This document shows positions 8,200-16,713 of a stretch of DNA of 64,000 nucleotides, one piece after another (positions within the stretch are counted from its first letter, which is position 1; every line of letters starts with the position of its first letter). The translations under genes and the position numbers were made by a program. Origin of the DNA: Paenibacillus segetis (GTDB lineage: Bacteria; Bacillota; Bacilli; Paenibacillales; Paenibacillaceae); assembly GCF_014639155.1 (NCBI RefSeq), contig NZ_BMFT01000001.1, forward strand, positions 496,001 through 560,000, read 5' to 3'. Under the pieces are notes generated by a model, which ran no database searches, was not told where the DNA came from, and saw only the letters and a program-made list of their open reading frames with translations.

Positions 8200-9084
8200 A
8201 TGGAGAAGAAACCAAAAATTACTGTTGTTGGAAGTATAAATATGGACTTAGTTACAATAACTTCTCAAGTGCCGAAGAGAGGGGAGACGTTATTCGGAGA
8301 ACATTTTCAAATGAATCCAGGTGGAAAAGGAGCCAATCAAGCAGTAGCTGCGGCTAGACTAGGAGCGCATGTCCAGCTGATTGGTTGCGTGGGCAATGAC
8401 AGATTTGGTCAGGATATTGTAGAACACTTGCAAGAGCAAGGTGTCGATGTAAGCAATGTGGAACCGGTTACAGATGTAACTGCTACGGCTACAATCATCG
8501 TTTCTGATCAAGACAACAGTATTATTGTTGTCCCTGGGGCTAATAATTATGTAACGGCATCATTCGTTGAATCGAAACGAGATGTTATTGCAGATAGTGA
8601 TATTCTGATCGTTCAGTTGGAAACACCACTTGAAGGTGTGCGAAAAGCGGTACAGATTGCTAAGGAAAACGGAGTTAGGGTCATTCTCAATCCAGCACCT
8701 ATTCAAGAGTTACCTTCAGATTTGATTAAGGATATTGATTATCTTACCCCAAATGAACATGAACAGGCTTTGCTCAGACAAGGAAGAAGTGCAGACGAAT
8801 TAAACGGGAAGCTTATCGTCACGAAGGGTAGTCAAGGGGTTTGTATTTATGAAGAGGGTAAGGAAATAAATATTCCTGCTTATAAAATAGAAGTTGTTGA
8901 TACTACCGGAGCAGGTGATTCATTTAATGGTGGATTAGCTCATGCACTAAGCAAAGGATTTAATTTAAAAGATGCTTGTAAATACGGCAATGCTGTCGCT
9001 GCTTTATCAACGACTAAGCTTGGAGCCCAAACAGGAATGCCTACCGGTGCAGAGGTTGAATCGTTTATTAAGAGTCGGGGGTGA
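8200..9084 (+). CDS. rbsK: Ribokinase
   Basis: RbsK phosphorylates D-ribose to ribose-5-phosphate. The 294-residue protein has the PfkB-family motifs: GSINMDL at the N-terminus, NPGGKGANQAVAAARLG (about residues 37-53), and the catalytic/anion-hole motif DTTGAGDSFNGG near residue 235-246 with the catalytic Asp. It starts 14 bases after rbsR behind AAGGAG. The next gene releases ribose from nucleosides, so this kinase would use that product. Confidence 0.9.
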   Translation: MEKKPKITVVGSINMDLVTITSQVPKRGETLFGEHFQMNPGGKGANQAVAAARLGAHVQLIGCVGNDRFGQDIVEHLQEQGVDVSNVEPVTDVTATATIIVSDQDNSIIVVPGANNYVTASFVESKRDVIADSDILIVQLETPLEGVRKAVQIAKENGVRVILNPAPIQELPSDLIKDIDYLTPNEHEQALLRQGRSADELNGKLIVTKGSQGVCIYEEGKEINIPAYKIEVVDTTGAGDSFNGGLAHALSKGFNLKDACKYGNAVAALSTTKLGAQTGMPTGAEVESFIKSRG

Positions 9085-9109
9085 TCAGACTACAAAGTCT
9101 GTACTATTA

Positions 9110-9125
9110 TTGAAATCGCTTACTT
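9110..9125. promoter_or_regulatory. Candidate CcpA cre site inside the operon
   Basis: TTGAAATCGCTTACTT fits the cre consensus WTGNAANCGNWNNCWW at every constrained position. It lies in the 66-base gap between rbsK and the nucleoside hydrolase gene, where CcpA could act as a roadblock or regulate an internal promoter. Confidence 0.45.
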
Positions 9126-9150
9126 CATACATTCAAGGAGGAACAATACA

Positions 9151-10074
9151 ATGACTACAATTAGACCAATTATTATCGACACAGATCCAGGGATTGATGA
9201 TGCAGTTGCACTCGCAATAGCACTATACAGTGAGAAATTAGATGTTCGCTTAATAACTACTATTGCTGGTAATGTTGGACTTGATAAGGTGACAAAAAAC
9301 GCCTTGAGATTGCTGAAGTTTTTCAATAAAAATGTACCGGTTGCTCTTGGAGCGGATAGACCGCTGATCAAAGCACCTATCGATGCTAGTGATATACATG
9401 GATCTACGGGGATGGACGGTTTTGATTTTGAAGAGCCAACGGAAGATCTTGTACTTAAAGAAAATGCTGTGAATGCGATGCATCGCGTCATTATGGACAG
9501 TAAGGAGCCCATTACATTAGTTCCGATTGGTCCATTAACGAATATTGCTCTCCTATTAAAAATGTATCCAGAAGTCAAAGAAAACATTGCTGAAATTGTC
9601 TTGATGGGCGGTTCAACAGGCCGGGGCAATGCTGGTGTTATGGCGGAATTTAACATTTTTGCCGATCCTGAAGCAGCAAAGATCGTGTTCCAGAGCAATC
9701 TTCCACTTGTTATGGTGGGACTCGATGTTGGTTGGAAAGCATTGGTCTACCCTGAAGATAGCGAACAACTAAAAGTGATGAATCAGACGGGAAATATGAT
9801 CTATCAGCTATTCCAGAAATATAGAGGCGGCAGCATGAAGACAGGATTGAAAATGTATGACGCCACTGCAATCGCTTATTTGCTTGAGCCGGAAATGTTC
9901 CAAGTAGTAGATACATTCGTGGATGTAGAGTTGAACGGTTCCATGACAACAGGATGCACAGTAGTGGATTTAAAGGGATATTTAGGGAAGCCTAATAACG
10001 CAAAAGTATGTGTGGATATCGATCCGCAAATGTTTAAGCAATGGTTCATGGATAGCTTGAAGAAATGTAACTAA
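9151..10074 (+). CDS. Inosine-uridine-type nucleoside hydrolase
   Basis: 307 residues. The N-terminal DTDPGIDDAVALAIAL motif is the calcium-binding signature of the IU-NH family, and IVLMGGSTGRGN plus AEFNIFADPEAA are the matching active-site loops. The enzyme hydrolyses the N-glycosidic bond of ribonucleosides to ribose and free base. It begins after a strong AAGGAGGAAC. Placed after ribokinase and before a permease, it probably feeds ribose to RbsK. Whether purine or pyrimidine nucleosides are preferred cannot be read from these motifs. Confidence 0.9.
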   Translation: MTTIRPIIIDTDPGIDDAVALAIALYSEKLDVRLITTIAGNVGLDKVTKNALRLLKFFNKNVPVALGADRPLIKAPIDASDIHGSTGMDGFDFEEPTEDLVLKENAVNAMHRVIMDSKEPITLVPIGPLTNIALLLKMYPEVKENIAEIVLMGGSTGRGNAGVMAEFNIFADPEAAKIVFQSNLPLVMVGLDVGWKALVYPEDSEQLKVMNQTGNMIYQLFQKYRGGSMKTGLKMYDATAIAYLLEPEMFQVVDTFVDVELNGSMTTGCTVVDLKGYLGKPNNAKVCVDIDPQMFKQWFMDSLKKCN

Positions 10075-10098
10075 CAGTGAGGAGAAGGGGGTTCAAAC

Positions 10099-11529
10099 AT
10101 GAGTTCTAATTTAGTAATGTATGCCTCGGCTATTATTGGAGTAGCAGTAGTGATCTATATGTTGATCAAAAAAATGGACATTAAGATCTCACTATTCCTT
10201 ATCGGGATTCTATTGATCTTAGTTAGTACTGCTATGGGAAAAGAAATCGCCGTCAAAGACTTTGTCTCAACGGGAGCCGTATGGTTAGATCCGCTCCAGG
10301 TGATAGTCACCCAGTTTAAACAAACGTTTACTGCAGCAGGTTTTATTATTCTCCTACTGGGAGGATATACAGCTTACATGTCATCCATTGGTGCCAATGA
10401 AGTTACTGTAAGCGCACTAACGAAACCGATCTCAAAGATTAAATCAGTATATGTGTTAGTTCCCTTGGTATTCTTATTAGGAAACGCATTGTCACTTGTT
10501 ATTCCAAGTGCCTCAAACTTGGCTATTATATTACTTGCAACTCTATATCCGATTTTAAGAAAAACGGGTATGTCTGCATTAACTGCGGGTGCGGTCATAG
10601 CTACGTCAGCCACTATTGTTCCGACTCCACTAGGAAGCGACAATGTGGCGATCGCGGAAGAATTGGCGAAACATTCATCCTTTGCGGGCTTAACAGTTAC
10701 TGACTATGTGTTTAACTACCATGCCTTAATTTCAATACCAACTTTGATTTTTATAGCTGTCGTCCATTACTTCTGGCAGAAGAGATTGGATAAAAAAGCT
10801 GGCTTAACTGGACAAGCTGGAAAAGATGATCATGTGGAAGTGGATAGCGTCGCTGAAATTACTGGAGGTAAATTATACAAAACGGTATATGCGATTCTCC
10901 CGATCTTCCCAATTATTCTTTTGTTAGGCGCTTATGCTGTTCAGATTACTACGGGTAGCACCATCGAAATTAGCGTTGAGATTGCTACATTAGTATCCTT
11001 TGTTCTTGCTATTGTGTGTGAATTAATTAGACATAAAGGCGATAAGAGCGTCTTAGAAAAGACGGAAGCATTCTTTAAAGGAATGGGCGGAGCAGTTCCA
11101 ATTGTGGCTCTGTTGGTTGCAGCATCTGTATTTGTAACCGGTTTGAAATCGATTGGTTTGGTTGACGAACTTCAATCAGCCATGCAAAGTGTTCAAGGCA
11201 ATGGATTAGACTTTATTCTACCTCTCATCTTAGTAGCCTTAACGGCTCTGATTGTAATATTGAGCGGAAGTGGTACGGCTCTGTTCTTTGCCATGGTACC
11301 TCTAGTCGTTCCATTAGCTGTGGCGGCAGGAATTAGTCCGATTGCCATTTCGGTACCACTTGGTCTAGCAGGAAACCTCTTCAGAGCTGTTTCTCCTGTA
11401 GCTGCGGTTATCCTCATTGTTGCCGGAACAGTTAAGAAGAATCCAATTGAATTGGTAAAAAGAACTTCGGTTCCAATGATTGCTGGTGTAGTGTTTATGT
11501 TCGTATTGTCCATGATTGTATTCCTTTAA
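10099..11529 (+). CDS. DcuC-family membrane transporter, possible nucleoside or ribose carrier
   Basis: A 476-residue, highly hydrophobic protein with about 12 membrane segments in two halves separated by a charged loop at about residues 230-255. Hairpin-like segments with conserved small/polar residues (LVIPSASNLAIILL, ATIVPTPLGSDN in half one; LSGSGTALFFAMVPL, LFRAVSPVAAVIL in half two) fit the C4-dicarboxylate DcuC/ion-transporter superfamily. It is the last gene of an operon for ribokinase and nucleoside hydrolase, and no dicarboxylate gene is near. I infer it imports nucleosides or a related compound; the DcuC label reflects fold, not proven substrate. Confidence 0.7.
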   Translation: MSSNLVMYASAIIGVAVVIYMLIKKMDIKISLFLIGILLILVSTAMGKEIAVKDFVSTGAVWLDPLQVIVTQFKQTFTAAGFIILLLGGYTAYMSSIGANEVTVSALTKPISKIKSVYVLVPLVFLLGNALSLVIPSASNLAIILLATLYPILRKTGMSALTAGAVIATSATIVPTPLGSDNVAIAEELAKHSSFAGLTVTDYVFNYHALISIPTLIFIAVVHYFWQKRLDKKAGLTGQAGKDDHVEVDSVAEITGGKLYKTVYAILPIFPIILLLGAYAVQITTGSTIEISVEIATLVSFVLAIVCELIRHKGDKSVLEKTEAFFKGMGGAVPIVALLVAASVFVTGLKSIGLVDELQSAMQSVQGNGLDFILPLILVALTALIVILSGSGTALFFAMVPLVVPLAVAAGISPIAISVPLGLAGNLFRAVSPVAAVILIVAGTVKKNPIELVKRTSVPMIAGVVFMFVLSMIVFL

Positions 11530-11560
11530 TTTCGTAAAGAGACCGTAATAATTACCAGAA

Positions 11561-11589
11561 AGAGCAAGCATTATGCTTGCTCTTTTTTT
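11561..11589 (+). terminator. Rho-independent terminator of the rbs-like operon
   Basis: AGAGCAAGCA pairs with TGCTTGCTCT around TTA and runs into seven T. Confidence 0.9.
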
Positions 11590-11733
11590 GTTGTTGTGCA
11601 ACATATTTGAACTCTATTCTTCGTGACAAAATGCTATTTTTGTGCAAAAATTTACATAATCTAGTACTTCTAATAATACTCGAATGGCAGAATGAGGATG
11701 TTGTACTAGCTATTAAAATATGGGAGGGTAATA

Positions 11734-14700
11734 ATGAACAAGTTTACTAGAATCGGAGCCAAATGGTTGAGGTCAGGAATTGCGTTATCCTTGGCATTAT
11801 CACTTCAATTAGGGTTTGGTAGTGAGCTTCAATCTATTTATGCCGAAGGACCAAGCGATCCTGCACCATTCATTACGGCAAAAGTAGTCAATGAAAATGC
11901 AGGTAAAAAAGTTCTTTTTGATAACACGCATGGACAGACAGCTGGAGCTGCGGATTGGGTGATTGATGGTGGATTTTCGGATTTTGGGAATGCGTTAGCC
12001 AACAACGGTTATGAAGTCAAAGAACTTCGTAAGGCTTCACCTTTTACTTACAGTGATTTGAGTAGCTACGCGGTATTTGTTATTGCTGAGCCGAATATTC
12101 CTTTTAAACAAAGTGAACAAGCCGCTATGGAACGGTACGTAAAAGAAGGTGGGAGTATCTTCTTTATCGGGGATCACTATAATGCAGATCGTAATAAAAA
12201 CCGTTGGGATGGCTCCGAATCCATAAATGGTTATCGTCGGGGGGCATGGACGGACCCTGCGAAAGGAATGAGTACGGAGGAGAAAAATTCCGCAGCGATG
12301 CAAGATGTTGTTAGCTCGGATTGGCTCGGAAGTAATTTTGGTATACGGTTCCGTTATAATGCGTTAGGTGATATTACTGCAAATGGGATTGTTGCTTCGA
12401 ATCAAGCTTTTGGAATTACTGCGGGTGTATCGAATGTAGCGATGCACGCAGGTTCTACATTAGCTATTACAGATCCTACTAAGTCCAAAGGAATCGTATA
12501 TCTCCCAAAAACGAATGAAGCTTGGGGGAGTGCGGTTGATCAAGGCGTTTATAATGGTGGGGGAATTGCAGAAGGTCCATATGCAGCTGTATCCAAAGTT
12601 GGACTGGGCAAGGCTGCTTTCATTGGAGATTCCTCGGCTGTAGAGGATGCTTCCCCTAAATATTTACGTGAGGAAACAGGAACTTCGAAGACAACCTATG
12701 ATGGTTTTAAAGAACAAGATGATGCGAAACTACTCGTCAACATCGTGAATTGGTTATCGAAACAAGAAAACTATACAAGTCTGGATCAAGTCCCTAATTT
12801 ACAATTGGATGAGAAGACGGCATTACTTCCTTTTGAGGCACCAGCAGCTTCTACTGAACCGCAATCTGAACCATGGTCTGCTCCAGCAGCCGGTTACAAA
12901 TGGTGGGATCAGTCAACCTTCAAAGCGGGTTCTTATGGTGGTCCTACTGCAAGTGCAAATCCTTCATACAGTTTCGTACATCAGGCTACACTTCCAAATG
13001 CAGTGGATTTCCAAATCCGTGTCGTAGTAGATAATCTATCACCGAATTCGACCGTATCAGGATTTAGCGCGGGAATTTACCTGACTTCTGGGGGAACTCA
13101 AATAGCCAAGATTCAGAACGAAGATGGAACTTGGCCAGCTGCCTATGGCTATGGTAATTTTAGCGTGACTGCAAATAGCCAAGGTCGTGCCTATAAAGAT
13201 TTAACAGTTAGAATCAAACCAGGTACAACAGGAGCTTCCAATCTGAGATTAAGACAAAATGGTAATAACCTATTAACTACACCAGTAACGTTAGGCGATG
13301 TGCCAGCAGAAACACTTCCACCTGAAGGAAATCCTACGCCTGCCTTAATCACGATTGCCGAAGGACGGAGCAAGCCAGAAGGTACTGTAGTCACATTTCA
13401 AGGTACGATAACGACAGAACCAGGAGCATTTGGAGGTCAAACCTTCTATTTGCAAGATGCAACTGGTGGTATTTATGTATATCAGAATACAAGTGGATTT
13501 CATCAAGGGGACGTTGTTAAAATCACAGCACCACTAGCTCTTTATAATACGGAGCTTGAATTGAGTAATCCTGTTTCCATTGAGAAGACGGGAACAGCAC
13601 CATTACCTGTTGCAGTACAGACTACTACTGTAGATAATAGCAACCAAGGACAGCTGATCGAACTGAGCAATGTTACGATTCGTAATATAATTAGTGCTGT
13701 TCCTACAGGTTCTTTTGAATTTGATGCTGTAAACGGTAGTATTAGTAATCATGTGCGTGTAGATGTCAGAACAGGTTTACAGTTAGCTGACTTCCCTTAT
13801 AAGGAAGGTCAGGTCGTGAATTTGAAGGGGATTTCCTCTATTTTCAAAGATGTATATCAGTTGAAATTACGGGGATTAAACGACATATCTCTTCCTCCAG
13901 TATTTCTTCCACCAGTAACCACTGCTACTCTGTCAGGGACACCAAACAATAGCGGTTGGTTTAATCAGAGTGTGAACCTTACTTTGGCTGCTACAGATCA
14001 AGGTCCGGGCCAAGTCACGACGAAATACGCGATAAATGATGGACCTGAAGTTTCTTATGTTGGACCTATCACAATTGACGCTGAAGGATTTAATGTTGTC
14101 CGTTATTTCTCTATTGGAGCTACTGGTAGTGTAGAAACAGCCAAGTCTATAGAAGTGAAGCTGGACAAGACTGCGCCAACGGTTACATTGTCTCAATCAG
14201 GAAAAGCAGTCGGAGATGTTCTGGAACAGGATATCTTGAAGTTTGAGCTAACGAGTACGGATGTAGGCTCTGGTGTAGCTACTCAACAATTATTGGTAGA
14301 TGGAAAAGAAGTTCAACTGGGTCAGTCGATGAATGCGAAGGACCTTGGTTTAGGTAATCATACAGTGCAATATACTGTGGTGGATGTTGCCGGTAATATA
14401 TCAACGAAAAGTATTCCTTTCCAAGTAATTCGTCCTCTGTCCCAGGGAGCACCTGGTAAACCTGTACTGTCGGATAATAATACTTACGATAATGGGTTAA
14501 GAGATGGAGATTATTCCGTTACGATGAATTTATGGTGGGGTAATAACGGTTCCGAATTCAGATTGTACGAGAATGGGGTATTAATCAGTACGAAGAAATT
14601 AACGGATGCTTCTCCTAATGCACAATCAGTTATAACTGATATTACTGGTAGAGCGAACGGAACGTATACCTATACATGTGAATTGATCAACTCCCAAGGA

Positions 14701-15024
14701 ACAACTTCGTCTGATCCACTTGTTGTCGTTGTTAGTGATGCTTCTCCAGGCAAACCTGTATTATCACAAGATAACTGGGACGGTGATGGAAACTTCAACG
14801 TATCCATGAATATGTGGTGGGGAACGAATGGTTCGGAGTATCGTCTGTACGAGAATGGACAATTAATCGATACGCAAAATCTATCACTAATTACACCTAA
14901 CGCACAGCGTGCTGTAACTTCGGTGAAAGGTAAAGCAGTAGGCACATATGAATATCGTGCTGAATTAATTAACGCTGCGGGTGTAACTTCTAGCGAGAGC
15001 ATTACGGTGCAGGTTGTAAAATAA
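11734..15024 (+). CDS. Large secreted multidomain protein (GATase1-like, OB-fold, Ig-like and tandem chitinase-type repeats)
   Basis: 1096 residues with a signal peptide probably cut after IYA near residue 37. Residues about 55-350 are a class-I-glutaminase/DUF4350-like domain ([29 protein letters not shown]). Residues about 390-520 form a beta-rich domain opening with YKWWDQSTF. About 530-710 is an OB-fold like that attached to YhcR-type extracellular nucleases ([18 protein letters not shown]). Two Ig-like domains follow (725-905; [21 protein letters not shown]). Two ~95-residue repeats (905-1000, 1003-1096) share GKPVLS, MNxWWGxNGSExRLYENG and PNAQ; I know this module from chitinases. No LPXTG or SLH anchor is seen. 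It probably acts on or binds an extracellular polymer, but the catalytic activity is not identified. Confidence 0.75.
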   Translation: MNKFTRIGAKWLRSGIALSLALSLQLGFGSELQSIYAEGPSDPAPFITAKVVNENAGKKVLFDNTHGQTAGAADWVIDGGFSDFGNALANNGYEVKELRKASPFTYSDLSSYAVFVIAEPNIPFKQSEQAAMERYVKEGGSIFFIGDHYNADRNKNRWDGSESINGYRRGAWTDPAKGMSTEEKNSAAMQDVVSSDWLGSNFGIRFRYNALGDITANGIVASNQAFGITAGVSNVAMHAGSTLAITDPTKSKGIVYLPKTNEAWGSAVDQGVYNGGGIAEGPYAAVSKVGLGKAAFIGDSSAVEDASPKYLREETGTSKTTYDGFKEQDDAKLLVNIVNWLSKQENYTSLDQVPNLQLDEKTALLPFEAPAASTEPQSEPWSAPAAGYKWWDQSTFKAGSYGGPTASANPSYSFVHQATLPNAVDFQIRVVVDNLSPNSTVSGFSAGIYLTSGGTQIAKIQNEDGTWPAAYGYGNFSVTANSQGRAYKDLTVRIKPGTTGASNLRLRQNGNNLLTTPVTLGDVPAETLPPEGNPTPALITIAEGRSKPEGTVVTFQGTITTEPGAFGGQTFYLQDATGGIYVYQNTSGFHQGDVVKITAPLALYNTELELSNPVSIEKTGTAPLPVAVQTTTVDNSNQGQLIELSNVTIRNIISAVPTGSFEFDAVNGSISNHVRVDVRTGLQLADFPYKEGQVVNLKGISSIFKDVYQLKLRGLNDISLPPVFLPPVTTATLSGTPNNSGWFNQSVNLTLAATDQGPGQVTTKYAINDGPEVSYVGPITIDAEGFNVVRYFSIGATGSVETAKSIEVKLDKTAPTVTLSQSGKAVGDVLEQDILKFELTSTDVGSGVATQQLLVDGKEVQLGQSMNAKDLGLGNHTVQYTVVDVAGNISTKSIPFQVIRPLSQGAPGKPVLSDNNTYDNGLRDGDYSVTMNLWWGNNGSEFRLYENGVLISTKKLTDASPNAQSVITDITGRANGTYTYTCELINSQGTTSSDPLVVVVSDASPGKPVLSQDNWDGDGNFNVSMNMWWGTNGSEYRLYENGQLIDTQNLSLITPNAQRAVTSVKGKAVGTYEYRAELINAAGVTSSESITVQVVK

Positions 15025-15063
15025 CACTATATTATTGTGGATTAAATAGCTTGAAAAAGATAA

Positions 15064-15101
15064 GGCCACGGATGATCTATAAGATCGCCGTGGCTTTATT
15101 T
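15064..15101 (+). terminator. Terminator after the secreted protein gene
   Basis: GCCACGG pairs with CCGTGGC and an inner GATC with GATC, followed by TTTATTT. It lies 40 bases after the stop. Confidence 0.65.
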
Positions 15102-15236
15102 AAACTCATATTGCTTTTACTCATGTTCATAACAAAACATAATTCTATAGATTTGCCCAGACGAATTATTGACCCCGTTGAGATCCATCGTCTGGGCGAT
15201 CGCATCAATCATCTGACTCAACAGTTGTTCTCGTGA
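15072..15236 (+). CDS. Possible 54-residue small membrane peptide
   Basis: An ATG at 15072, after a weak ATAAGG, opens 54 codons: a hydrophobic stretch (IAVALFKLILLLLMFI) followed by a polar tail ending in HRLGDRINHLTQQLFS. The tail's third-position base use looks coding, unlike the AT-rich DNA around it. However, the start lies inside the terminator stem of the gene before, and a GCCCAGACGA/TCGTCTGGGC inverted repeat (15155-15197) covers part of the tail. It may be a real small gene or a chance ORF; no family is recognised. Confidence 0.25.
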   Translation: MIYKIAVALFKLILLLLMFITKHNSIDLPRRIIDPVEIHRLGDRINHLTQQLFS

Positions 15237-15279
15237 TTGGAACAAAAAAAGGATCTATTTTACTTTTTTTGGTTTAAAT

Positions 15280-15344
15280 TTTACACAATCGTTTATCGAC
15301 GTTTACGATCACTTAACCATGCTACCTAGGATTGAGTGTACAAT
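15280..15344 (+). promoter_or_regulatory. Candidate Pho-box promoter upstream of the HAD gene
   Basis: Four TT-A-C/T-type hexamers start at 15280 (TTTACA), 15292 (TTTATC), 15302 (TTTACG) and 15312 (CTTAAC), about 10-12 bp apart. A TACAAT -10 lies at 15339-15344 with no good -35. Direct repeats on one helix face just upstream of a -10 fit PhoP-activated promoters of Bacillus (TTAACA-like repeats every ~11 bp). The match is imperfect. Confidence 0.35.
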
Positions 15345-15480
15345 TTTGATTGAACAGAAGACATTTTCCTAAAAATTTAACACAAAACAGGGGAAATGGA
15401 GTGGGACTTTATGTATCCAGAGAAGATCTGGGTTGGGTTAGCACTTCGGTTAAATTGAAAAAATAAAGGTGGCCAACAAG

Positions 15481-16269
15481 ATGTTTGAGCTTATTACCCC
15501 GCAGGGGGGCAGAACTGTATCAGCTATTCTATTTGATAAGGATGGAACACTGCTTCAATTCGTGTCCCTTTGGGGAAGCTGGAGTGAATGCCTTCTGAAT
15601 CGATTCACCGAGCATTTAGGGAAGAAGGGGCTAGTGATCCCGGAAGAGGTCTTTCCTTCATTATTAGGTACTGTCCATGACCATAATGGAGTCATCTATG
15701 ATTATGATCGAAATGGTCCGCTGGCTATGGGCACGATGGAGGATATCTATGCGATTCTGTCCTGGCAAGCTTATTTGTCTGGATTGTCCTGGGTAGAGTC
15801 CATAGAGCTTGTTCATCTCTGTAGACAAGAAGCGGATGAGATGTTGGAACAGAAACGACCAGTGCTTCCGCTTGCTGGGCTGGAGTGCTTTCTGGATGCT
15901 TGTGCTAGCCAGGGCATTCCTATGGCTGTAGTCACTGCTGATGAAACAGCGGCGGCGGAGAAGCATCTACATTGGCTAGGGATACGGCATTATTTCGCTG
16001 AAGTCATTGGAACGGATCAAGTGGTTCACGGTAAGCCGTTTCCTGATATGTTGCAACTAGCCTGCAGGAGGCTTGACCTAGATCCCTCCGGAGTAGCAGT
16101 CATCGGTGATACCAATGGAGATATGAGAATGGCCAAGGCAGCCGGTGCGGCAGTGGGAATCGGACTTACAGGTACAGCAAGCTATGAATCGGCGCTTAGT
16201 ATGCTACCTGATGCAGATATCATCGTGTCATCTTATGAATATCTGCAAATCGAAGAGATCACAGAATGA
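15481..16269 (+). CDS. HAD-family phosphatase
   Basis: 262 residues from the ATG at 15481, seven bases after AAAGGTGG; a GTG 12 bases earlier overlaps that ribosome binding site. Motif I ILFDKDGTLL carries the nucleophile and acid Asp pair, and motif IV GDTNGDMRMAKAAGA carries the magnesium-binding Asp residues, with VTADET (motif II) and HGKPFPDM (motif III) between. A helical cap lies at about residues 35-130. This is the phosphoglycolate-phosphatase-like branch of HAD hydrolases, cytoplasmic. The substrate is not evident. A Pho-box-like promoter precedes it, which would fit phosphate salvage. Confidence 0.85.
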   Translation: MFELITPQGGRTVSAILFDKDGTLLQFVSLWGSWSECLLNRFTEHLGKKGLVIPEEVFPSLLGTVHDHNGVIYDYDRNGPLAMGTMEDIYAILSWQAYLSGLSWVESIELVHLCRQEADEMLEQKRPVLPLAGLECFLDACASQGIPMAVVTADETAAAEKHLHWLGIRHYFAEVIGTDQVVHGKPFPDMLQLACRRLDLDPSGVAVIGDTNGDMRMAKAAGAAVGIGLTGTASYESALSMLPDADIIVSSYEYLQIEEITE

Positions 16270-16506
16270 AAGTTGCTGAGGGCATGTAGGCATGGATTTT
16301 TCTGGCTATGGCCATCAGTACTTATGTTTCTATTCTATGGAATCTGCCGAATATAATCTTTACATTAGGTAACCATGATGTGGGTCTCGGACGCATGGCT
16401 TCTAAATTGAAATTTATAAAGATAAAGTACTTGTGCGTGACCGGGACTTTCGATCAGAAACTTGGATCGAGAAACAGTACATTTCAATATAGCTCAACCA
16501 AATAAA
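16270..16506. other. Gene-free stretch with possible decayed coding sequence
   Basis: Between the HAD gene and the next terminator there is no ORF with a ribosome binding site. Several short open stretches in different frames have protein-like composition, for example DKVLVRDRDFRSETWIEKQ in frame from about 16422, and MDFSGYGHQYLCFYSMESA from 16292. They are separated by frame changes and stops. This could be a degraded gene. The remainder up to 16713 holds one terminator and AT-rich DNA before the next operon, with a poor -10 (TATACT, 16635-16640). Confidence 0.3.
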
Positions 16507-16544
16507 GCCACGGTGTCATTTTAATGATCACCGTGGCATTATTT
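16507..16544. terminator. Bidirectional-looking terminator
   Basis: GCCACGGTG pairs with CACCGTGGC, with inner CATT/AATG and a small mismatch. It is flanked by AATAAA on the left and ATTATTT on the right. The outer GCCACGG stem is the same as in the terminator at 15064-15101. Confidence 0.65.
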
Positions 16545-16713
16545 AGGTTGAGGATTAGCATGCCATAAATACAGTAGTCAAGAGGTGTATATCAAAGTAA
16601 AGACTAGTGTATAGAATGAATGCGGTTACATTATTATACTGAAATCAAGCAAGAAAGCTGTGAAACATACAGTTAGAGCTTGGTATTATATTTTGACAAT
16701 TGGGAGGGGTTAC

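Noticed and set aside
16308..16505. 65-codon frame starting MAISTYVSILWN
   Set aside because: No ribosome binding site, mixed composition, and it runs into a terminator stem.
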